Shown: positions 18,422 through 26,757 of the stretch, in pieces
Numbering within the stretch: the first letter of the stretch is position 1
Layout: each line of letters begins with the position of its first letter
Translations under genes and position numbers: made by a program
Source of the DNA: Ferroplasma acidiphilum
GTDB lineage: Archaea; Thermoplasmatota; Thermoplasmata; Thermoplasmatales; Thermoplasmataceae
Direction: 5' to 3'
DNA: 64,000 nucleotides
Assembly: GCF_002078355.1 (NCBI RefSeq)
Contig: NZ_CP015363.1
Coordinates: 558,001 to 622,000 of the forward strand
The notes under the pieces: model-generated
The model's input: the letters and a program-made list of their open reading frames with translations, nothing else
Databases searched by the model: none
Told to the model about the DNA's origin: nothing

Positions 18422-18919
18422 ATGGTTGCAACAGTTAAAGAAATAAAAATGCCGAAAAAGCCGATACCGGTAGTTGGTTCCCTTAAATCCATGTTAAGCA
18501 TGGGTAAATATGTGTTCACGAAGCCAGTTACCACTCAATACCCGGAAGACAAAGGCAAAATTCCAGAAAGATTCCGTTTCCGTATATTCCTTGTACCGGA
18601 AGCATGTGTGGGATGTACATTATGTTCAAAAATATGCCCTAACCATAGCATAAAAATGGAGCACTGGGATCTTGACAGAACCGGGTTAGAAGATAACGTT
18701 GTCCAGACAGCCAGGGGAGACAGAAAAAATTTGCAGAATAAAAGGAACATATATCCTGATGTAAATTTCGGAACATGCACAGTATGCAGGCAATGTGAGG
18801 AAATATGCCCCACAGATGCCATATATCTGACACACCAGTTTGAGGATGCAAGGACAAGGAACAGCTTTACATATTCACCGGAAGAATTAACAATGCAGGA
18901 GGAGGATGTTATAAAATGA
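18422..18919 (+). CDS. nuoI: Complex I-like oxidoreductase subunit I (2x[4Fe-4S])
   Basis: A 165-residue ferredoxin-like subunit. Two CxxCxxCxxxC motifs (Cys62-65-68-72 and Cys119-122-125-129) hold clusters N6a and N6b. The ATG at 18422 follows AGGTGA by five bases and is preferred to GTG 18413. Without NuoE, NuoF and NuoG in the operon, NuoI is the outermost cluster subunit and the likely docking site for the unknown electron donor, as proposed for other archaeal eleven-subunit complexes. Confidence 0.95.
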   Translation: MVATVKEIKMPKKPIPVVGSLKSMLSMGKYVFTKPVTTQYPEDKGKIPERFRFRIFLVPEACVGCTLCSKICPNHSIKMEHWDLDRTGLEDNVVQTARGDRKNLQNKRNIYPDVNFGTCTVCRQCEEICPTDAIYLTHQFEDARTRNSFTYSPEELTMQEEDVIK

Positions 18920-19167
18920 TAGATACCATCATATTCTTCATCCTGGCTGCCATAGCTGTAATAATGGCATTAAGTGCCATAAGCACAAAGAACCTCATAC
19001 ATTCATCAATATTCCTTCTTATACTCCTGTTAATGTTTTCAATAATATTCATCTTTCTGGGTCTGAGTTTTGTCGGGAGTATAGAATTGCTGGTATATGC
19101 AGGTGCTGTAGTCATGTTAATTGTTTTCGTTTTAATGCTGACCGGAGGTAAGGACGTTGAAGAATAA
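18916..19167 (+). CDS. nuoJ1: Complex I-like subunit J, N-terminal half
   Basis: An 83-residue membrane protein with three helices, corresponding to the first half of NuoJ; the GSIELLVYAGAVVMLIVFVLML segment is the conserved third helix. The ATG overlaps the nuoI stop and follows GGAGGAGG. NuoJ belongs to the small-subunit hub beside the quinone channel. The second half is a separate gene that overlaps by 11 bases in another frame. Each half has a ribosome site, so I read this as a natural split, as known for fpoJ in Methanosarcina. Confidence 0.85.
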   Translation: MIDTIIFFILAAIAVIMALSAISTKNLIHSSIFLLILLLMFSIIFIFLGLSFVGSIELLVYAGAVVMLIVFVLMLTGGKDVEE

Positions 19168-19378
19168 GGCACAGAAAATTGCTGCAATCGTGTTTATCAT
19201 TGTAATTGGAATTAATCTGCTCACCATTAACAAAAGCTTTGCCATAAAGCCACAGGATATAACAGACATAGGCACACTCTTATTTTCTACCTACATAGTG
19301 CCATTTGAATTGCTTTCTGTCCTGCTGGTTGCATCAATAATTGGAGTAATGTATATAGTCGAGGATGATGAAAAATGA
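19157..19378 (+). CDS. nuoJ2: Complex I-like subunit J, C-terminal half
   Basis: A 73-residue protein with two hydrophobic segments (about 8-27 and 44-66) and the loop DIGTLLFSTYIVPFELLSVLLV, which matches the second half of NuoJ. The start is TTG at 19157, seven bases after GGAGGT; no other start fits. It ends with the stop overlapped by nuoK (ATGA). It must assemble with the N-terminal half to make a full NuoJ. Confidence 0.83.
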   Translation: MKNKAQKIAAIVFIIVIGINLLTINKSFAIKPQDITDIGTLLFSTYIVPFELLSVLLVASIIGVMYIVEDDEK

Positions 19379-19674
19379 ATATAATTTACATACTATTTCT
19401 TTCAATGATACTGTTTACCATAGGAATCTATGGAGTTACCACCTCGAAGGTTGGAATGAAGGTTATCATATCGCTGGAGATTGTCTTAAACGCGGCCCTT
19501 CTGGATGTTGTTGGTGTAGCCACCCTATATTATTCAACATCTGTGGTGGTATTTGCACTATTCGTAATCGCAATAGGAGTCATAGAAAGCACAGTTGGCA
19601 TAGCTATATTTACTTTAATCTCTAAAAAATACGGGAAAATCAATATTTCATTGTTGAGGGATATCAAATGGTAA
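19375..19674 (+). CDS. nuoK: Complex I-like oxidoreductase subunit K
   Basis: A 99-residue protein with three helices, the normal size of NuoK (MrpC-like). The conserved acidic positions within the membrane are at Glu35 (SLEIVLNAA) and Glu69 (GVIESTVGIAI), in the right places for proton translocation. It overlaps nuoJ2 (ATGA) and ends inside the first codons of nuoL. The segment SLEIVLNAALLDVV fits the family consensus LEIMLNAVNL. Confidence 0.92.
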   Translation: MNIIYILFLSMILFTIGIYGVTTSKVGMKVIISLEIVLNAALLDVVGVATLYYSTSVVVFALFVIAIGVIESTVGIAIFTLISKKYGKINISLLRDIKW

Positions 19675-21551
19675 GCATATACTACTTCATATTCCTTCTT
19701 CCATTATTCGGATTTCCACTTGAATATATTATAGGAAAATACAGGCTTAAATATTCTGGAATTTTCAGCAGCGTGATGGTTCTTGGCTCGCTCATACTGG
19801 TTATTCTCGCATATTTATACCTGCTGCACCATAATTTTATTTATTCACACTATACGTGGTTTTATAATATAGATGTGGGTATTTATATAAGCCATCTTAC
19901 GGTAATAATGGCAATGATGGTGGCTTTCATGTCGCTTATGATTACATTATTTGCCATGTTCTACATGAAGGACGATCCCAGGAAAAATATATACTTTTCA
20001 GAAACGTCACTTTTTATAGCGGGAATGCTTGGCCTGGTTGTTTCATCAAACCTCGTCCTCTTTTTCCTGTTCTGGGAAATAGTTGGATTATGTTCTTACC
20101 TCCTTATTGGCTTCTGGTTTTTCAAGCCCAATGCCGCCGCAGCTGCGAAGAAAGCATTTATTGTCACACGTGTCGGCGATCTTCTATTTATTATTGGCAT
20201 GGGTGTACTATTTGCAAAACTGGTAAATATAGTGCCAGCAGGAACAAGCCCCCTGAGTATACCATATCTAATTGACAATGCACAATCTATAGCATCAGCC
20301 ATAGGGCCAGATGTACTTGCACTTGCAACAATATTATTCCTTGCAGGGGCAGTTGCCAAATCAGCGCAATTTCCATTGCATGTCTGGCTGCCAGATTCTA
20401 TGGAAGGCCCAACCACCGTCTCAGCATTAATACATGCTGCTACAATGGTAACTGCTGGAGTTTATCTGGTTGCAAGGCTATTTCCACTATTCTACTATTC
20501 TGCATCCTTTTCATTATATGCAGTTGCTATAATAGGATCATTCACTGCATTCTACGCAGGAATACTGGCAATAGTTGTAAACGACATCAAAAGAGTTATT
20601 GCATATTCAACTATCAGCGAGCTTGGCTATATGATGGCTGCTATTGGATTGGGCGGCGTAATTGGATATTCCGGAGTAACATTCGGAATGTACCATCTTG
20701 TAGTCCACGCCGTATTCAAGGCATTGCTGTTCATGTCAGCGGGCGTTATACTGGTAATGTTGATGGAATTAAGGAATATAAAAGACATGGGAGGCCTGTT
20801 CAGGAAAATGCCGGTTACTGCTATATTGATGCTCATCGGTGTAGTGACACTTGCGGCTATTCCACCCACAGCAGGATACTTCTCAAGGGACCAGATAATC
20901 TCCGGTGCATATGAATACTTTGTAAATTCAGGGAACATAATACCATGGCTTTTACTGGTGTTCGGTGAAATTCTTACCGCAATATATGCATTCAGGCTGT
21001 ACTTCCTGGTGTTCGCCGGGAAACCAAGATCAAAACTGGCGGAAAAGGCGCACGATCCAAAACTAATATATTTAGTTCCATTGATGGTTTTAGCCTTCCT
21101 TTCACTGACACTTGGAATCATCCAGAAGCCATTCTATACATTCCTGGATAGTTCGGTTAAGATTTACTCCCCGCCATTTATAATAGCTGCAATACCTGTG
21201 ATATTTTCTTTTCTTGGAATAGCTATAGCATATGCAATATACCGTTACAATGTAAAAGGATATACAAATATAACTAAAAACCCGCTTTATAAAATAATTA
21301 AGAATAAATTCTATTTTGACTGGCTTTACACGGAAATTATTTCCGAGCGGATTATATTGCCAATTTCATACCTGATCGGTGTTGCAGAGAGAAAATTTAA
21401 TGACAGGATAGATTCAGCAGGGAAGGATATATCTGACATAGGCACAGACTTCAGGAAAATAGAAACAGGTGATATTCCATTCTATGTGGCTTTCCTGATA
21501 ATCGGCATGATAGTTATTTTCGCCATAATAGAACTCATAGGGGTGATCTAA
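19668..21551 (+). CDS. nuoL: Complex I-like antiporter subunit L
   Basis: A 627-residue membrane protein with about 16 hydrophobic segments, the MrpA/NuoL class of proton-pumping subunits. The core signature has LFLFWEIVGLCSYLLIGFW (about 125-143) with the key Glu, and AKSAQFPLHVWLPDSMEGPTTVSALIHAATMV (about 225-256) with the key Lys and the HxxTM loop. The long C-terminus (about 520-627) includes the region that becomes the lateral helix in NuoL. The start overlaps the nuoK stop. Confidence 0.95.
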   Translation: MVSIYYFIFLLPLFGFPLEYIIGKYRLKYSGIFSSVMVLGSLILVILAYLYLLHHNFIYSHYTWFYNIDVGIYISHLTVIMAMMVAFMSLMITLFAMFYMKDDPRKNIYFSETSLFIAGMLGLVVSSNLVLFFLFWEIVGLCSYLLIGFWFFKPNAAAAAKKAFIVTRVGDLLFIIGMGVLFAKLVNIVPAGTSPLSIPYLIDNAQSIASAIGPDVLALATILFLAGAVAKSAQFPLHVWLPDSMEGPTTVSALIHAATMVTAGVYLVARLFPLFYYSASFSLYAVAIIGSFTAFYAGILAIVVNDIKRVIAYSTISELGYMMAAIGLGGVIGYSGVTFGMYHLVVHAVFKALLFMSAGVILVMLMELRNIKDMGGLFRKMPVTAILMLIGVVTLAAIPPTAGYFSRDQIISGAYEYFVNSGNIIPWLLLVFGEILTAIYAFRLYFLVFAGKPRSKLAEKAHDPKLIYLVPLMVLAFLSLTLGIIQKPFYTFLDSSVKIYSPPFIIAAIPVIFSFLGIAIAYAIYRYNVKGYTNITKNPLYKIIKNKFYFDWLYTEIISERIILPISYLIGVAERKFNDRIDSAGKDISDIGTDFRKIETGDIPFYVAFLIIGMIVIFAIIELIGVI

Positions 21552-23048
21552 ATGATACTACTTTATTTCTTTATACTATTCTTTATACTAACCGGCTTAA
21601 GCTTCTTCGCAGGAAAGCATTCAAAATCAGTTTCACTGGTTTCACTGGGCATACTCACAGTGTTTTTCATTATATATTCAATATTCGATTTCAGGAATTA
21701 TACCGGAGGAGTAATATCATATTATAATGTGCTATTAACGAGTTTCAGCACCAGCGGAATCACTATCAATATTAATTTCTCCCTTGGATTAACCGGATTC
21801 TCTGATCTCCTTGTCATCATTGCACTGTTAATTACTATGTTCTCGATCCTAATGGGAAGCAAATCACACGGAGCTTATTTCTACGGCCTTTTCATGGCAG
21901 CAGGGTTCGGACTGGCAGGACTATTCATGGTACGCAATTTCCTGTTCTTCTATATTTTCTGGGAAGTTGTCCTGATACCGGTATTCTTCATTATAGGGAA
22001 GTATGGTACAGGAAATAAGGAGAAAAGTTCGTTGAAATTCTTCATATATACGCATATTGGTTCACTGTTTCTGCTGCTCTCTATTTTTACCCTTTCTACT
22101 TACTACTTCCTGAAAACCAGCATATTTACATTTCAGATTGGTGACCTTATGAATGTGGCTTTCATAATTGGCATTCCAACATATGCTTTCTATTTTATAC
22201 TATTCGGGTTTCTTCTGGCTTTCCTGATAAAATTGCCAACGTTCCCGCTGCATGTATGGCTTCCAGATGCATATTACGATGCACCCTATTCCGGAACTAT
22301 AATGCTTTCTGGAGGGCTTGTGGCAATGGGTGGATATGGCCTGCTGGGCATATTATACCCTATAGCCGGGCTCTTCCCAAAATATCTCGTATATTTTATA
22401 ATATTTCTGGGGCTTATAAGCATAATATACTTCGCATTTTCTGCCCTGTTCCAGCCAGACCTTAAAAGGATGGCAGCCTATGGAAGCGCTGCGGAGATGT
22501 CGTTTATAACTATTGCATTTGGAACTGCTTTGCTGTCAACTGGCTATGTGAGAACGCTTGATCTGGCTGGTGGAATGTACCAGATAATTGCACATACATT
22601 CGTTGCGGCACTTATTTTTGCCTCACTTTCACTGGTTTATAAAAGGACAGGAACATCGAGGATCTATGAGCTCGGAGGCCTGAATAGGGAACTGCCAATC
22701 CTATCATCTTTCCTGCTGGTCGGTATGCTGGCATCGCTTGGACTACCTTCTCTTGCAGGCTTTATCGGGGAATTTTCAGTTACCATATCCGCATTCCAGA
22801 GCATAGGCCTTTATACTCTGTTTATTGTACTTGGGCTTATTGTCATTGCAGCATTTCTCATATGGGCAGCACAGAGAACCATATTTGGATATTTCAACGA
22901 GAGGCTTGGGCGGCTCAGGGATGTAAATAAACAGGAGTTTCTCATACTGTTTTTCATTATGGTATGTACCATCTTCCTCGGCGTATATCCAACACTATTC
23001 TTTAAGATACTGACGGCATATGCTTCTCATCTGGGGGGATTAATATGA
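21552..23048 (+). CDS. nuoM: Complex I-like antiporter subunit M
   Basis: A 498-residue membrane protein with about 14 helices. FFYIFWEVVLIPVFFIIGKYG (about 135-155) and FLIKLPTFPLHVWLPDAYYDAP (about 222-243) are the NuoM versions of the helix-5 Glu and helix-7 Lys regions. It is a proton channel between NuoL and NuoN. The ATG directly follows the nuoL stop, with GGGGTGAT as ribosome site. The protein is slightly shorter at the N-terminus than nuoM of bacteria. Confidence 0.94.
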   Translation: MILLYFFILFFILTGLSFFAGKHSKSVSLVSLGILTVFFIIYSIFDFRNYTGGVISYYNVLLTSFSTSGITININFSLGLTGFSDLLVIIALLITMFSILMGSKSHGAYFYGLFMAAGFGLAGLFMVRNFLFFYIFWEVVLIPVFFIIGKYGTGNKEKSSLKFFIYTHIGSLFLLLSIFTLSTYYFLKTSIFTFQIGDLMNVAFIIGIPTYAFYFILFGFLLAFLIKLPTFPLHVWLPDAYYDAPYSGTIMLSGGLVAMGGYGLLGILYPIAGLFPKYLVYFIIFLGLISIIYFAFSALFQPDLKRMAAYGSAAEMSFITIAFGTALLSTGYVRTLDLAGGMYQIIAHTFVAALIFASLSLVYKRTGTSRIYELGGLNRELPILSSFLLVGMLASLGLPSLAGFIGEFSVTISAFQSIGLYTLFIVLGLIVIAAFLIWAAQRTIFGYFNERLGRLRDVNKQEFLILFFIMVCTIFLGVYPTLFFKILTAYASHLGGLI

Positions 23049-24451
23049 ATTATGAATACCTTTACGCACTAATTTTACTGGGGCTTGCGGGCTTTATAAC
23101 ACTGGCAGCTGGCATTAAAACGGATAATAAAAAAATACTCGGCGGGTTTACATTTATAATAATGATAGTTGCATTTTTTATAATACTGTTCCAGGTTAAA
23201 AATTACAGCATATCATCGCTGAACATATCATCATTCGATTCATACTGGGCTTTAATATTCCTGGTATCTATAATGGTTATAATTATACCATCAATGAACG
23301 ATATTAAGAAGAGATTTGATGTTTATTATGCTATATTGCTATTCACAGCACTATCAATGATCATAGCTGCATTCACCTACAATCTTATAATACTGTTCAT
23401 TTCATTCGAAGGAGTAAGCATTGCAACATACATCTTAACGGCATACAACAAGACAAAAAGGAATCTTGAAGCATCATTAAAATATTTCATGGTTAGCACA
23501 GTTGGGACATCTTTCAATATTATGGGTATCGCATTTTTCTATCTTTCTACAAGAACTTTCAACCTCAACGCTATTACCACAATAGATTTTAACAGGTCTC
23601 TTTTGCTTGCACTGGTTTTTATAACTATAGGATTTGGATTCAAAATTGCCATATTCCCAATGCAACAGTGGGCAATAGATACATACGATGGGGCACCCAA
23701 TTCCGTTTCTGCTTTTCTTTCCACAGGAGGCAAGTTAGTTGCATATATGATACTATTAAAATTCCTCTTCCTTGGTTTTATACCTGATTACAATTATGTG
23801 TTCTTCTTCTTCGCAATACTTGCAATACTTACAATGACATACGGCAATCTGGCAGCCCTGATGGAAAACAATCTTAAACGTATACTGGCATATTCAAGTA
23901 TAGCGCAGGCGGGGTATATGATACTGGTATTTGCCCTGATTGGATATTCATATTATCCTGCTGTGCTTGTATCAAAGGAGATATTTGTGAAGTTTGCAAT
24001 AGCATCGGCAATGTTCTACGCCTTAGCATATATATTCATGAAGGCAGGGCCATTCATAGCAATGAGCCTGTTTAAAAATGATAAGGTGATGATAGGCGAT
24101 ATTGCAGGGCTGGCAAAAAAATCCAGATATACTGCCCTATTCCTGGCAATAATGCTTCTGTCACTGGCTGGTGTACCGCTTACCGGTGGTTTTATTGCGA
24201 AATATTTCCTGTTCTTCACACTGATTATCGGAAATCTGTGGTGGCTCGCTGTAATAGCTATAATTAACAGCGCAATTTCCATATTCTATTATTTCAGGAT
24301 AATCATATATTCATACAGGAAGGAAGGGGACAATGATTTCAATATGGCCCCTGGAATCAAGTATAGTGTAATTATAATGGGGCTGGCTACACTGGGGCTG
24401 GGTGTTTCATTTGCACTGTATACATACCTTGTTGGAATAGCTATAATATGA
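23045..24451 (+). CDS. nuoN: Complex I-like antiporter subunit N
   Basis: A 468-residue membrane protein with about 14 helices. The Glu-containing helix FISFEGVSIATYILTAYNK (about 119-137) and the segment FKIAIFPMQQWAIDTYDGAPNSVSAFLSTGGK (about 199-230) match NuoN, with Lys where the family has it. It is the last recognised subunit gene. Start overlaps the nuoM stop (ATGA) after a G-rich ribosome site. Two small unknown genes follow with only 9 bases between. Confidence 0.93.
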   Translation: MNYEYLYALILLGLAGFITLAAGIKTDNKKILGGFTFIIMIVAFFIILFQVKNYSISSLNISSFDSYWALIFLVSIMVIIIPSMNDIKKRFDVYYAILLFTALSMIIAAFTYNLIILFISFEGVSIATYILTAYNKTKRNLEASLKYFMVSTVGTSFNIMGIAFFYLSTRTFNLNAITTIDFNRSLLLALVFITIGFGFKIAIFPMQQWAIDTYDGAPNSVSAFLSTGGKLVAYMILLKFLFLGFIPDYNYVFFFFAILAILTMTYGNLAALMENNLKRILAYSSIAQAGYMILVFALIGYSYYPAVLVSKEIFVKFAIASAMFYALAYIFMKAGPFIAMSLFKNDKVMIGDIAGLAKKSRYTALFLAIMLLSLAGVPLTGGFIAKYFLFFTLIIGNLWWLAVIAIINSAISIFYYFRIIIYSYRKEGDNDFNMAPGIKYSVIIMGLATLGLGVSFALYTYLVGIAII

Positions 24452-24460
24452 GGTGATAGG

Positions 24461-24799
24461 ATGAACACAGAAGATGTAATAGAAATATTTAAGACATCAC
24501 TGGTAAACGGTGATGTAAATAATGCTTATAAGATAGTGGAGAGAAACAGGAAGATATACACCAAAAGGGGGTTAAAAACCGCTGAAGAATTCATGCAGTA
24601 CCTTATCGATGCCTTAAAGGGAGACAAAACTCCAGATGATTTATATAACATTTTTTCCGATGAGAAATACAATATATTTCCGTATATACACGATTATAAG
24701 GGATATGTATTCAACCTGGTTGATACTATATTGTATTCTATAAATAGGTACAATATAAAATATCCATCCTTCGATGGGAAGAGGTGCGGTGACATATGA
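24461..24799 (+). CDS. Unknown protein at the end of the nuo operon (112 aa)
   Basis: A 112-residue soluble, helix-rich protein starting MNTEDVIEIFKTSLVNGDV, with segments YKIVERNRKIYTKRG and EEFMQYLIDALKGD. No known family or cofactor motif is seen. It begins 9 bases after nuoN with an ideal GAGGTGATAGG ribosome site, so it is surely in the operon. A role as accessory or assembly factor, or as regulator of the complex, is inferred from position only. Confidence 0.75.
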   Translation: MNTEDVIEIFKTSLVNGDVNNAYKIVERNRKIYTKRGLKTAEEFMQYLIDALKGDKTPDDLYNIFSDEKYNIFPYIHDYKGYVFNLVDTILYSINRYNIKYPSFDGKRCGDI

Positions 24800-25041
24800 A
24801 TTATCTGAATTGCTTTAACAATATAAATACTGCAGATGAAGCCGCGGAGGCCATACATTGCATCCAGAAATGCGGGGAAACGGTACTATATAATGATAAG
24901 GAAAAACGCCTGGTGTTATGGCGGGAAGCCTATGATAAAAGCCCGGAAGAACATATGATAAAGATCAGCAAATTGCTAAAAATAGATTCAAGGGAAAGCT
25001 ATGAGGCTGCAGATAAAACATATAATTTAACAATGTATTAA
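24796..25041 (+). CDS. Unknown protein, last gene of the nuo operon (81 aa)
   Basis: An 81-residue acidic soluble protein, MNYLNCFNNINTADEAAEAI..., with three cysteines (residue 6 and the pair in IHCIQKCGE). No family is recognised; the cysteine spacing does not match a known Fe-S motif. Its ATG overlaps the stop of the preceding unknown gene (ATGA), which ties it to the nuo transcript. Its stop overlaps the end of a convergent gene by 4 bases. Confidence 0.7.
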   Translation: MNYLNCFNNINTADEAAEAIHCIQKCGETVLYNDKEKRLVLWREAYDKSPEEHMIKISKLLKIDSRESYEAADKTYNLTMY

Positions 25042-25373
25042 CTGTATTCTACCTCAGTTTTATACCCCATGTTTTTGTATTTCTCCAGAATTTCATCCAG
25101 CTTTTTTTCATCAAAATATTTCTCGCTAAAGTTAAGGGATGCTACCTTCTTTTCCTTATTTATTATGACAAAGCCTATAGTTTTGTCTTCCGGCATAATT
25201 TCGTCTGTCCTTGCATAGCTTTCAATAAATTCTTCAAGGCTTTCATCGGGCAATGGCGAGGTAAGGACCTCTATCAAGTCCTCGAAGGAATCTTCAAATT
25301 TCGAAGCAAGAACGCAAATCGTCGAAGGGTGTGTTTCACTCATTTTCAGGTTATACATCACGCAGGTTACCAT
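25038..25373 (-). CDS. Hypothetical protein (111 aa)
   Basis: A 111-residue acidic soluble protein with MSETHPSTICVLASKFEDSFEDLIEVLTS near the N-terminus and two predicted helices at the end (KYFDEKKLDEILEKYKNMG). No family is recognised. The upstream ATG at 25373 is about 30 bases downstream of a TATA-like AAATATAAAG, which supports a leaderless start; Met6 or Met11 are alternatives. Its 3' end overlaps the nuo operon's last gene tail to tail by 4 bases, so the two transcripts must stop inside each other's coding ends. Confidence 0.6.
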   Translation of the reverse strand: MVTCVMYNLKMSETHPSTICVLASKFEDSFEDLIEVLTSPLPDESLEEFIESYARTDEIMPEDKTIGFVIINKEKKVASLNFSEKYFDEKKLDEILEKYKNMGYKTEVEYS

Positions 25374-25508
25374 AATTATCGGTATGTAATTGTATTACTT
25401 TATATTTTGATTTTGTTTTCTTAATTCTGACACACGGCATAATAGCACTTGCCTACATATTTATAAAGAAAAAAGATATTTTAAAAATACAGATAAAGGA
25501 GGATTTAT

Positions 25509-26627
25509 ATGAATAAGGAAAAAATAAGAGAATTATTTTATAATCTGGATAATGTCAACCATCTTGCAGCCTGCTCTAAATCACCTATGCTTAAGACTGT
25601 TAAGTCCAGCATGGAAAATTATATGAAAGATGTAATAGAGTTGGGGAACCCGTGGAATTTATGGACTGAAAAAGTGGAGAAAGCCCGCGAACTCTTTGCA
25701 CAGCTCATCCACGCAGATAAAAAAGACATCGCTGCACTGTATTCCGTATCATCGGCGTTGAATTCAATTATGGGTTCCATGGAATTCTCAAACCGCAATG
25801 AAATTGTAACTTCTGACATGGAATTCCCAACAACGAATTTTGCGTTGTATGGATATTCGAAATACGGCGCTGAAATAAAAACCATAAAGAGCAGTGGCAA
25901 TACAATTGACATAGATAATTATAATGGCGCTATTAATAAAAATACATTGATGACAACGGCCATACACGTATCATCCCTTAACGGGTTCAGGCAGGATGTA
26001 GGAAAAATAGCCAGCATTGCACATGAGAATGGCTCATATATCTATGTGGACGATTATCAATCTCTTGGTGGTGTAAATATAGATGTCAAAAAATCAAAGA
26101 TAGATTTTCTTGCATCCGGGAACCTCAAATGGCTTCTCGGTGTATCCGGTGTTGCATTTCTATATGTCAATCCGGAGATAGTTGAAACGTTGAAACCTGC
26201 AAACATTGGATGGTTTTCCCAGAAAAATCCATTTGAGTTTGGTGCTGAATCCTTGAATTATGCTGAAGGAGCGAGGAGATTTGAAAATGGAACATGGGCA
26301 ATTCCTTCCATATATGCATCAATTGAAGGGATGAAAGCAATACTTGATTATTATGATTACATAGAAAAAGAAGACAGGAAGTTGTTTCAGCATGCAATTG
26401 ATTCGCTGGAGAGGAATGGAATACCAACTATAACACCGGATGAAGCTGCAAATATAATAGCCATACCGATGAAAAATCCCGGCGATGCAGAAGCAATGTT
26501 AAAGAAAAAATACAAAATTATAACATCTGCAAGGGGTGATTCGCTCAGGATCGCACCTCACTTTTATAACACAGAGGAAGAGATAAGTGAAGCCATAGAA
26601 AAAATAAAATTCGAGTTTTTTAAATGA
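25509..26627 (+). CDS. Class V aminotransferase-fold PLP enzyme
   Basis: A 372-residue PLP-dependent enzyme of the aminotransferase class V/cysteine desulfurase fold. The cofactor Asp lies in GSYIYVDDYQSLGG and the Schiff-base Lys in ASGNLKWLLGVSGVAFLYV. The family normally has His before this Lys (HKW or HKF); here it is Leu. The C-terminal RGDSLRIAPHFYNTEEEI is typical. No active-site Cys loop for sulfur transfer is obvious, so an aminotransferase or lyase role is more likely than cysteine desulfurase. AAGGAGGATTTAT precedes the ATG and a TATA-like box lies near 25456. The substrate is unknown. Confidence 0.8.
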   Translation: MNKEKIRELFYNLDNVNHLAACSKSPMLKTVKSSMENYMKDVIELGNPWNLWTEKVEKARELFAQLIHADKKDIAALYSVSSALNSIMGSMEFSNRNEIVTSDMEFPTTNFALYGYSKYGAEIKTIKSSGNTIDIDNYNGAINKNTLMTTAIHVSSLNGFRQDVGKIASIAHENGSYIYVDDYQSLGGVNIDVKKSKIDFLASGNLKWLLGVSGVAFLYVNPEIVETLKPANIGWFSQKNPFEFGAESLNYAEGARRFENGTWAIPSIYASIEGMKAILDYYDYIEKEDRKLFQHAIDSLERNGIPTITPDEAANIIAIPMKNPGDAEAMLKKKYKIITSARGDSLRIAPHFYNTEEEISEAIEKIKFEFFK

Positions 26628-26654
26628 TTGCATTTTTATATGCAATTAGTTTTT
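26627..26654 (+). terminator. Stem-loop with T-run after the PLP enzyme gene
   Basis: ATTGCAT and ATGCAAT (26627-26633 and 26640-26646) can form a 7-base stem with a 6-base loop, followed by TAGTTTTT. It starts on the last base of the stop codon. T-runs end transcription in archaea, with or without a stem, so this is a reasonable terminator. Confidence 0.4.
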
Positions 26655-26757
26655 AATATAGTTATACAGACAAGTTGCATGCCAGCCCATGAAAGCGAAT
26701 TGGATCTTAAAAACAACTAAAATTATGCATAAAAAATTTTAACAGCCAGAATCTGTT

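Noticed and set aside
19157-19167. nuoJ split as a frameshift error
   Set aside because: The second half has its own ribosome site and start, and a similar split is known in fpoJ, so a natural division is more likely.
25509-26627. Cysteine desulfurase (SufS/IscS) for the class V PLP enzyme
   Set aside because: The cofactor Lys is in NLKWLLG without the usual His, and no active-site Cys loop is clear, so I keep the general call.
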